A DNA stretch of 36,578 nucleotides from Pedobacter jeongneungensis (GTDB lineage: Bacteria; Bacteroidota; Bacteroidia; Sphingobacteriales; Sphingobacteriaceae), in NCBI RefSeq assembly GCF_000633455.1, contig NZ_AYMG01000005.1, positions 1 through 36,578 of the forward strand, written 5' to 3'. The translations under genes and the position numbers were made by a program. The notes below the pieces were generated by a model, which made no database searches, had not been told where the DNA came from, and saw only the letters and a list, made by a program, of their open reading frames with translations. This document shows, one piece after another, positions 30,436 to 36,578 of this stretch. Positions within the stretch are counted from its first letter, which is position 1. Each line of letters begins with the position of its first letter.

Positions 30436-31410
30436 CTACTTAATAATGTTAACTGTTATTTCATGTTTAAACAAGGTAAAATCTTTTACCGAGCGTAGTG
30501 AGTAAGAAACAGGATAAGAAATGGCGGTGTTATTAAATGTTTCAAATTCTTTGGTTATAGCTTTTATCTCGTCTAAATTTTTAGCAATCTTGATAAACGA
30601 CTTTTCATTTCCACCCCTGGCATAAAAAACAACTTTTGCTGTGTTTAAAACCTGAATTTGCGCTGATGTTAAATCTTGTTTTAAAAGAACTGCTTTTAAG
30701 GCAACTTTTAATGTTGCATAATCGGCATCAGCTTCTGCTAAAATTAAGGTGTTATTGCCATAGCTAACACCATTAATGTAATATGCATTATTAGATGTGC
30801 TTATGGCATCTGCATCCGCTATCGATAATAACTCTGTTTTTTTTGGAAGATTCATATCAAGTGAAAACTTAATATTATTAGAGAAAAAATATGAGGCGTG
30901 TTTTTTGGTAATCCGTGTAGATGTTGTAATCCCAATTTTTTCGAATATCGATTTTACATCATCATTATTGGATAGGTAATACTTTACCACATTGTAATCT
31001 TTAAATTCATCTTCTGAATAGGCCTGACTTGCATCGCTGTTTTTGGTGGTCAAACTTTTAATATAGGTTGCAATTTTATCGGCAGATGGAACATCATTAA
31101 AACTTTGGTTTATCACACCCACCAAAGAAGTAGAAGCTGTAATGGGCAATGGTGTATATTTATCTTTTAAAGAAACCATTTCAAGATCATTTGCACTTTG
31201 TTTAACGCTAAAGATTGCTCCCGGAAAAATTTGTGCTACATGATTATCATCCACGATAAAGGAATCAAATTTCCAGGTTAATTTCTCAGTTTTATCTATT
31301 TCGGCAGGGTTAACAGGTTCTGGTAGGGGGGCAGTATCGTTAGTTTTCTTACAGGAAACGGCAAATAAAAGCGCAGAAATAACCAAACAATGGTTTAGGA
31401 TGTTTTTCAT
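30436..31410 (-). CDS. Lipoprotein with cytolysin-like fold lacking domain 4
   Basis: A 324-residue predicted lipoprotein (hydrophobic residues 8-18, lipobox AVSC with Cys20, then KK). Its body resembles domains 1-3 of cholesterol-dependent, thiol-activated cytolysins. IFPGAIF near 61-67 matches the conserved YPGALL block. INGVSYGNNTLIL near 213-225 matches the VAYGRQVYL block. YARGGNE and YPVSYSLRSVKD near the C terminus match GGDPSSG and PISYTTSFLRDN. The Trp-rich undecapeptide domain 4 is absent: the protein ends where that domain would begin. This fits short CDC-like proteins of Bacteroidota that act with a longer partner. No partner gene is nearby. It could be an immunity or structural relative rather than a toxin. 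Confidence 0.7.
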   Translation of the reverse strand: MKNILNHCLVISALLFAVSCKKTNDTAPLPEPVNPAEIDKTEKLTWKFDSFIVDDNHVAQIFPGAIFSVKQSANDLEMVSLKDKYTPLPITASTSLVGVINQSFNDVPSADKIATYIKSLTTKNSDASQAYSEDEFKDYNVVKYYLSNNDDVKSIFEKIGITTSTRITKKHASYFFSNNIKFSLDMNLPKKTELLSIADADAISTSNNAYYINGVSYGNNTLILAEADADYATLKVALKAVLLKQDLTSAQIQVLNTAKVVFYARGGNEKSFIKIAKNLDEIKAITKEFETFNNTAISYPVSYSLRSVKDFTLFKHEITVNIIK

Positions 31411-31514
31411 CAGGTTTATAAATAGTGTGTTTAGAATATAAGCATGTACAATATTTATGCCAAAAAACTAATTTTTTAGTTAACTGATTTGGTATTGCAT
31501 GTGAAAATAGAGTA

Positions 31515-31554
31515 CAAAAAAAACCCTCTCAGGTCTTTAAGAACTGAGAGGGTT
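31515..31554 (-). terminator. Rho-independent terminator of prfC
   Basis: AACCCTCTCAG (31522-31532) and CTGAGAGGGTT (31544-31554) form a perfect 11-base stem with an 11-base loop, followed on the minus strand by a T run (A at 31515-31521). It lies 38 bases after the prfC stop. Confidence 0.88.
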
Positions 31555-31591
31555 AGATCTCATTTACAAAGGCCTCTTTAGGGCTTTGAAG

Positions 31592-33175
31592 TTAACTTTT
31601 AAACTCACTTGTTTTATGGAATTCAATATCAGGATAATCCTGTTTGGTTAAATTAATCATGTACTCACTATCTGCCAGATAAACCGGATTGGCTTCTTTA
31701 TCGAAACCGATGTGCTGTTGCTTGCGTTTCACAAATTCGTCAAGTTTCTTTCTGTCTGTAGAAGTTACCCAGCTCGAACGCGTATAACTTAAGGTACGGA
31801 AACGGCATTTTGCACCATATTCATGCTCTAACCTGAAGTTGATTACCTCGAACTGAAGTTCACCAACTGCACCGATCACTTTTCTGTTTCCGGGCTGCAT
31901 GACGAATAACTGTGCAACACCTTCGTCGGTTAGCTGCTCAATACCTTTTTCCAATTGTTTTGTACGCATCGGATCCATGTTCTCTACCTCTTTAAAAATA
32001 GACGGAGAGAAACTCGGGATTCCTTTAAACTGTAATTTTTCACCTTCGGTTAACGTATCGCCAATTTTAAAGTTACCGCTATCGTACAAACCCACCACAT
32101 CGCCCGGCCATGCTTCTTCAACAATACTTTTTTCGTTTGCCATAAAATCCATAGGGTTAGAAAACTTTAGTTTCTTATCCTGACGGGTATGGTAATAAAA
32201 TTTATTGCGCTCAAATTTACCAGAGCAAATACGTAAAAATGCAATTCTGTCGCGGTGTTTTGGATCTAAGTTGGCGTGGATTTTAAATACAAATCCACTG
32301 AAGTTTTTCTCTTCAACCAATACATCACGTTCTTCAGCTTCTCTATGGCGAGGGCTTGGGGCAATATCAATAAAGGTATCCAAAAGCTCTTTTATCCCAA
32401 AGTTGTTAATCGCACTGCCAAAAAACACAGGGGCAACCAAACCGTCGGTGTATAAGTCTTTATCAATTTTACCATAAATACCGTCAACCAGTTCTACATC
32501 GTCTTTTAACGCATTAATCTCGTTTTCTTTAAGGTAATTTAATAAAGACGGATCATTTAAATCATTCGCCGCCACAACCGAATCGGTTACTTTGGTTTTA
32601 TCCGAATTGAATAAGTTTAAGTGTTTATTGTAAATGCTGTAAACGCCTTTAAAGGTATGTCCCTGACCAATTGGCCATGAAAGTGGACAAAGGCTGATGT
32701 TTAGTTTTTCTTCAATTTCATCCAATAAATCGTAAGCTTCTTTACCTTCACGGTCCATTTTGTTGATGAAGATAATCACCGGTGTATTACGCATACGGCA
32801 AACCGACATTAGTTTCTCGGTCTGTTCCTCCACACCCTTTACACAATCTACCACCAAAATTACACTATCTACAGCCGATAAAGTTCTGTAAGTGTCTTCT
32901 GCGAAATCTTTGTGACCAGGTGTATCCAAAATGTTAATGCGTTTACCGCTGTACTCGAAACCCATCACCGAAGTTGCAACCGAGATACCACGTTGCTTTT
33001 CAATTTCCATAAAATCGGAAGTATTACTTTGGTTCGCTTTATTCCTTTTTACCGCACCGGCAGTGTTAATGGCACCACCAAAAAGCAGAAATTTTTCTGT
33101 CAGTGTGGTTTTGCCCGCATCGGGGTGACTAATAATGGCAAAGGTTTTACGTTTTTCTATTTCAGGGTTAAGCAT
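31592..33175 (-). CDS. prfC: Peptide chain release factor 3
   Basis: A 527-residue translational GTPase that recycles RF1/RF2 from the ribosome after termination. G motifs are present: SHPDAGKT (16-23), DTPGHKD (84-90) and NKMD (138-141). The region after about 290 has the RF3-type domain II and III blocks, for example [24 protein letters not shown] split over two strands. The length matches E. coli RF3 (529). It has its own promoter with a consensus -7 element and a structured leader, and its own terminator, so it is a single-gene unit. Confidence 0.96.
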   Translation of the reverse strand: MLNPEIEKRKTFAIISHPDAGKTTLTEKFLLFGGAINTAGAVKRNKANQSNTSDFMEIEKQRGISVATSVMGFEYSGKRINILDTPGHKDFAEDTYRTLSAVDSVILVVDCVKGVEEQTEKLMSVCRMRNTPVIIFINKMDREGKEAYDLLDEIEEKLNISLCPLSWPIGQGHTFKGVYSIYNKHLNLFNSDKTKVTDSVVAANDLNDPSLLNYLKENEINALKDDVELVDGIYGKIDKDLYTDGLVAPVFFGSAINNFGIKELLDTFIDIAPSPRHREAEERDVLVEEKNFSGFVFKIHANLDPKHRDRIAFLRICSGKFERNKFYYHTRQDKKLKFSNPMDFMANEKSIVEEAWPGDVVGLYDSGNFKIGDTLTEGEKLQFKGIPSFSPSIFKEVENMDPMRTKQLEKGIEQLTDEGVAQLFVMQPGNRKVIGAVGELQFEVINFRLEHEYGAKCRFRTLSYTRSSWVTSTDRKKLDEFVKRKQQHIGFDKEANPVYLADSEYMINLTKQDYPDIEFHKTSEFKS

Positions 33176-33198
33176 AATAAAATTTTGGGTGTAAAAAG

Positions 33199-33258
33199 AG
33201 ATGAAACCTTGTTAAAGGAATTTAACAGCTATAAGATTTGAATATTGTTGTTTCATCT
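33199..33258 (-). promoter_or_regulatory. Nested hairpins in the prfC leader
   Basis: AGATGAAAC (33199-33207) and GTTTCATCT (33250-33258) form a perfect 9-base stem that would begin at the very 5' end of the prfC mRNA. Inside its 42-base loop TGTTAAA-GGAA-TTTAACA (33210-33227) makes a second perfect 7-base hairpin. It may stabilise the mRNA or control ribosome entry. Confidence 0.5.
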
Positions 33259-33263
33259 GGCGG

Positions 33264-33271
33264 CAAAGATA
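33264..33271 (-). promoter_or_regulatory. prfC promoter -7 element
   Basis: On the minus strand TATCTTTG (33271-33264) is an exact match to the Bacteroidota TAnnTTTG element. The -33 TTG is poorly conserved about 20 bases upstream. Transcription should start near 33258, giving a leader of about 83 bases. Confidence 0.5.
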
Positions 33272-33369
33272 AGGAATTTGGTTAACTGTTTGAACTGGTT
33301 AATTGTTTAATTGAAAACTGATTGCAATTTTTTGAGATTTGAAAAGCAGAGACAGTAGTTCTTCTGCTA

Positions 33370-33431
33370 TTGCAGTCCTGCCATACACTGTAGTCCCGAA
33401 AGTTCGGGAGCTGACGTCCCTGTCAGGTTTA
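33370..33431 (-). repeat. TAAACCTGA…GCAGGACTG dispersed element, copy 2
   Basis: Read on the minus strand this has the same beginning (TAAACCTGACAG), centre (AGCTCCCGA…TCGGGACT, with the hairpin TCCCGAA/TTCGGGA at 33394-33409) and end (GCAGGACTGCAA) as copy 1 at 17501-17567. The rest of the 33259-33491 gap shows no gene. Confidence 0.7.
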
Positions 33432-33491
33432 GGTTACCTCTGCAGTAGTTCTATTGAGGTTTTTTATTCCGCTTCGAATAATAATTATCGT

Positions 33492-33618
33492 TCGTTAACT
33501 TAAGCATAAGTTTTGTCAGTTTGAGCCTGTCGAAGACATTTGATCATCAAAAACCAAAACATTTATCCTTCGACAGGCTCAGGATGACCATGTTTTTGTT
33601 TTATTCTTCAGTTAACGA
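33492..33618. repeat. Nested palindrome with CTTCGACAGGCTCA core
   Basis: Outer arms 33492-33509 and 33601-33618 match at 16 of 18 positions (TCGTTAACT…TAA). Inner arms 33515-33535 and 33568-33588 share a perfect 14-base core TGAGCCTGTCGAAG / CTTCGACAGGCTCA and end in GTCA/TGAC. The 127-base whole looks like a miniature mobile element or REP-like unit. The remaining gap to the helicase gene shows nothing else. Confidence 0.7.
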
Positions 33619-33814
33619 TACTGGGGCTGGTTTGATAGGTATTCTTTTCCTTAAATAATCAGATTCTGATTGCATAAATCTTCTTCAGCGGTTAGCATAA
33701 CCAAAAAATATCCAGCTAAAATTAAAATTTCTTATTAATCATTGTTTAATTTTGTGCTAAAATGTTTAGCTTTATTCGTCCCTCCGTTTATTGCTAACTA
33801 AAATTTTACTGCCG

Positions 33815-36082
33815 ATGCCCACTTTAGAAGAAACTTCTATACCCGCAGAAATTGCGGCTAAATTTGTTAATTATACCTCGAAACATGTTTTCTTAACCGG
33901 AAAAGCCGGAACGGGTAAAACAACTTTTTTACGGAAACTGATTCAGCTTACACATAAAAAGGCTTTAATTGTAGCGCCAACGGGTATTGCCGCGATTAAT
34001 GCATCCGGGGTAACTATCCATTCACTTTTTCAACTCCCATTCGGTGCCTTTTTCCCTGATGCTGCAGGAGCACTGATCAATGAAAATATCAATTTCAATT
34101 TTAATACGCCCAAAACTTTGGTAAAACACCTAAACATGCAGGGCAATAAACGCCGCATGTTACAGGAACTGGAGTTGTTGGTTATTGATGAGGTGAGTAT
34201 GCTACGGGCAGATATGCTCGATGCCATCGATTTTGCCTTACGTTATGTCCGAAGGAACAGAAACCTTCCATTCGGTGGGGTACAATTGTTATTTATTGGC
34301 GATTTGCACCAGCTGCCCCCAGTGGTAAAAAATGATGAGTGGCGCATTATGGCCAAATTTTACAAAAGCATTTATTTTTTCGATGCGCTGGCCCTGCAGG
34401 ATAACCCACCGGTTTATATCGAACTCGATAAAATTTACCGTCAGGATGATTCGGTTTTTATCGATCTGCTGAACAACCTGCGGAACAACAAAATTACTGC
34501 TGAGGATACCGCATTGTTAAGGCAACATTTTAAGCAGGATTTTAAACCTTTGGCAGATGAAAATTATATTACTTTAACCACGCATAACAACAAAGCAGAT
34601 AGCATTAACCGTGAGCGGTTAACTCAGCTGAAAAATAAATCTTATTTTTTCGAGGCAAAGGTTCAGGGCGAGTTTAATGAGTATGCCTATCCTAATGATA
34701 AGAGCCTTGAATTAAAAGTTGGCGCGCAAGTAATGTTCATTAAAAATGACATGACCGCCGAAAAGCGCTATTATAATGGTAAGATTGGTGTTGTGCATCA
34801 TATTGAAAAGGATGTAGTTGAAATTGAACTGCCTGAAGATAAAGTAGTGATCCAGATTTCGCCCTACACCTGGGAGAACGTTAAATATAAACTGGATGAA
34901 GCAACCAATGAGATCAAAGAAAATGTGGCTGGCTCTTTTATTCAATACCCAATTAAACTGGCCTGGGCCATTACCGTACATAAAAGTCAGGGTTTAACTT
35001 TTGATAAGGCCATTATTGATGTGGGTGAAGCTTTTGCTCCAGGTCAGGCCTATGTGGCGCTGTCACGTTTACGTTCCTTAAAAGGTTTGGTTTTAACCTC
35101 TCATTTGCGTGAGAGCGGTTTACAGCAAGATCAGAATGTACATTACTTTTCAAAAACCAAGCAACCTTCTGAAGTACTTAACGAACAGATTAGTGTAGAG
35201 AGTTATACTTTTATCCGTAGCTATCTACTTGCTGCATTCGACCTGAACCTGATCAGGTATTATTTAAAAGAACACCGCCAGACCTTTGATAAAAGTGAAA
35301 AATCGGCCAAGCAAAGACACGAAGAGTGGACCGATACGGTTTATACCGATTTTCAAAAAATAACGGCAACAGCTGATACCTTTGTGAATCAGCTGAAAAA
35401 TCTGTTTTCACAACAAACTGAGCATACATTATTTAATGTATCGAAAAGGGTAGTGGCCGCATTAAAATATTTTAATCCGCTGGTTAAAGAGATTTCGGAC
35501 CGTTTTCTGGCTCAAATCGAAGTGATAAAAGAAGAGAAGCAGATAAAAACTTACGTTACCGAGTTGCTCGAACTCGAAATTCTGGTTTATGAGCAATTGA
35601 AAAAAATGCACAAAAGCAAAGCGTTGTTGCAGGCATTGATTGAAGGTAAAGAGTTTAGCAAAGCAGATACTGATGCGTTACTGAATACTGTTGAGCGGAA
35701 TAAACAGCTTCAAAAAGCCATCCAGTTAAAAGGAGAAACGCTTAAGGTAAAATCAGCAGCTGAGAAAAAGAAAAAAGAACCAAAAATAGATACCAAGCTG
35801 GTAAGCTTCGAACTTTATGAGCAAGGCAAAAACATTGATGAAATCGCAAAGGAACGTGGTTTTTCTGTTGGTACTATTGAAGGACATTTAGCTTATTACG
35901 TTTCAACCCAGCAATTGGATGTAACCAAACTGGTAAAGGCGAATAAAATCAGAAACATTAGCGATGCAATAGAAAGCCAGAAAACAAAATCGATGGCTAC
36001 GATCAGGGAATTTTTAGGTAAAGATTATTCGTTTGGTGAGATTAAGTTGGTGCTGGCATCGTTGTTTCCATCTGAGGAATAG
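33815..36082 (+). CDS. Pif1/RecD-like helicase with C-terminal HTH
   Basis: A 755-residue superfamily-1B helicase. Walker A GKAGTGKTT is at residues 29-37, Walker B with DEVSM at 125-129, then the GDLHQLPP block, a YRQDD motif, and HKSQGLTF plus YVALSRLRSLKGL as the late helicase motifs (near 388-425). After about 480 comes a helical region and, near 665-700, a helicase-associated helix-turn-helix (LYEQGKNIDEIAKERGFSVG). A frame starting at TTG 33791 adds 8 residues; ATG 33815 is the better start. It probably unwinds DNA or R-loops or resolves G-quadruplexes during replication and repair. The HTH extension is common in Bacteroidota versions. Confidence 0.9.
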   Translation: MPTLEETSIPAEIAAKFVNYTSKHVFLTGKAGTGKTTFLRKLIQLTHKKALIVAPTGIAAINASGVTIHSLFQLPFGAFFPDAAGALINENINFNFNTPKTLVKHLNMQGNKRRMLQELELLVIDEVSMLRADMLDAIDFALRYVRRNRNLPFGGVQLLFIGDLHQLPPVVKNDEWRIMAKFYKSIYFFDALALQDNPPVYIELDKIYRQDDSVFIDLLNNLRNNKITAEDTALLRQHFKQDFKPLADENYITLTTHNNKADSINRERLTQLKNKSYFFEAKVQGEFNEYAYPNDKSLELKVGAQVMFIKNDMTAEKRYYNGKIGVVHHIEKDVVEIELPEDKVVIQISPYTWENVKYKLDEATNEIKENVAGSFIQYPIKLAWAITVHKSQGLTFDKAIIDVGEAFAPGQAYVALSRLRSLKGLVLTSHLRESGLQQDQNVHYFSKTKQPSEVLNEQISVESYTFIRSYLLAAFDLNLIRYYLKEHRQTFDKSEKSAKQRHEEWTDTVYTDFQKITATADTFVNQLKNLFSQQTEHTLFNVSKRVVAALKYFNPLVKEISDRFLAQIEVIKEEKQIKTYVTELLELEILVYEQLKKMHKSKALLQALIEGKEFSKADTDALLNTVERNKQLQKAIQLKGETLKVKSAAEKKKKEPKIDTKLVSFELYEQGKNIDEIAKERGFSVGTIEGHLAYYVSTQQLDVTKLVKANKIRNISDAIESQKTKSMATIREFLGKDYSFGEIKLVLASLFPSEE

Positions 36083-36094
36083 GCCGTTATTTTA

Positions 36095-36120
36095 CCACAG
36101 AGTTCACAGAGAGTAGGCAC
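36095..36120. repeat. Half-copy of ACCACAGAGTTCACAGAGA repeat
   Basis: A single arm of a dispersed repeat type related to ACCACAGAT at 16371 and ACCACCAGGACACAAAGG at 17380. No inverted partner is seen. It lies in the short gap between the helicase and the last gene. Confidence 0.4.
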
Positions 36121-36185
36121 AGCGACTACTGAGTATTGTAGATGCAATTTATTGACAATTATAAATGCAAAGGTGATAATTCATT

Positions 36186-36578
36186 TTGCCACAGGTTTTT
36201 AAGGAAGAAGATTTATTAACAAGAACCATTATTGGGTTTGCTATAGATGTTCATACGGCTCTCGGCCCTGGATTGCTAGAGAGTGCTTATAAAGAATGTT
36301 TATTTTATAAAATTGACAAAGCGGGTTTTCAGGTTGAAAAGGAAAAAGTTATGCCTCTGTTATTTGAAGATGTAAGATTGGATTGTGGTTACCGGATTGA
36401 TATTTTAGTGGAGAATAGGTTAGTTTTAGAGTTGAAAAGTGTGGAGGGTTTGACTGATATTCATTTGGCGCAGACTTTAACATATATGAAGTTAGGTGGC
36501 TATAGGTTTGGATTATTAATGAATTTTAATGTTTTAAGATTGAAGGACGGGATCAAACGTGTTGTAAATGGTTATTAA
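36186..36578 (+). CDS. GxxExxY family protein
   Basis: A 130-residue protein of the GxxExxY family (signature GLLESAY near residues 29-35), with a nuclease-like pattern in the second half: YRIDILVENRLVLELKS, where D and E-x-K resemble a PD-(D/E)XK core. The function is unknown; members are often in accessory DNA. No in-frame ATG lies before residue 50 or so, and an upstream stop is at 36177-36179, so the likely start is the TTG at 36186, preceded by AAGGTGA (36170-36176). The stop codon is the last three bases of the window, so the gene is complete. Confidence 0.85.
   Translation: MPQVFKEEDLLTRTIIGFAIDVHTALGPGLLESAYKECLFYKIDKAGFQVEKEKVMPLLFEDVRLDCGYRIDILVENRLVLELKSVEGLTDIHLAQTLTYMKLGGYRFGLLMNFNVLRLKDGIKRVVNGY

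Noticed and set aside
13719..33618. CRISPR array
   Set aside because: The repeats are palindromic, differ in sequence, and are scattered between genes without regular spacers or cas genes.
33791..33814. TTG start of the helicase
   Set aside because: An ATG 24 bases downstream begins directly before the conserved N terminus.

Overview
The window looks like chromosomal DNA of a Bacteroidota bacterium, most likely a Sphingobacteriaceae member close to Pedobacter. The evidence is the low GC content, TonB receptors with a CarboxypepD_reg-like N-terminal domain, promoters resembling TTTG/TAnnTTTG, an N-succinylornithine-type transcarbamylase, and characteristic intergenic palindromes. No rRNA, functional canonical tRNA, CRISPR array, transposase or integrase was found. 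The assignment rests on sequence recognition only.

Bases 391-8456 (minus strand) hold an iron-uptake type operon: two paralogous TonB-dependent siderophore receptors, a DUF4198 periplasmic protein, a PepSY membrane protein and a DUF6607 protein, closed by a clear terminator. A separate DUF4397 lipoprotein follows at 8641-9342.

Bases 9638-23784 (plus strand) hold an arginine biosynthesis cluster: acyltransferase, argG, cupin, GNAT, argC, argD, four-helix-bundle protein, argF', argB, proC, argE, DUF433/DUF5615 pair, argH, antitoxin/RelE-like pair and an aminotransferase, ending in a strong terminator. ArgF' has Val at the residue known to separate acetyl- from succinyl-ornithine transcarbamylases, so the pathway probably runs on N-succinyl intermediates. 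The spacers between the genes carry many different short dispersed repeats and several selfish-looking small modules.

Bases 23951-30415 hold the most interesting locus, an RNA-repair island. On the minus strand are an SPFH/slipin-like protein, two RlaP-type nucleotidyltransferases and the RNA ligase RtcB. A divergent WYL-domain regulator lies across a 1-kb non-coding region. That region contains two matching operators (TACGC-N9-GCGTA) and, on the rtcB strand, a structured RNA. The RNA carries two tandem circularly permuted tRNA mimics, each with T arm, capped acceptor stem and D arm in that order, enclosed by a long-range stem. This resembles YrlA-type Y RNAs, known elsewhere beside rtcBA. 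I propose a Y-RNA-like tRNA mimic tied to RtcB repair and WYL control.

Bases 30436-36578 hold a lipoprotein resembling a cholesterol-dependent-cytolysin fold without the membrane-binding domain 4 (minus), release factor RF3 (minus), a Pif1-like helicase with a C-terminal HTH region (plus) and a GxxExxY-family protein (plus) that ends at the window edge.
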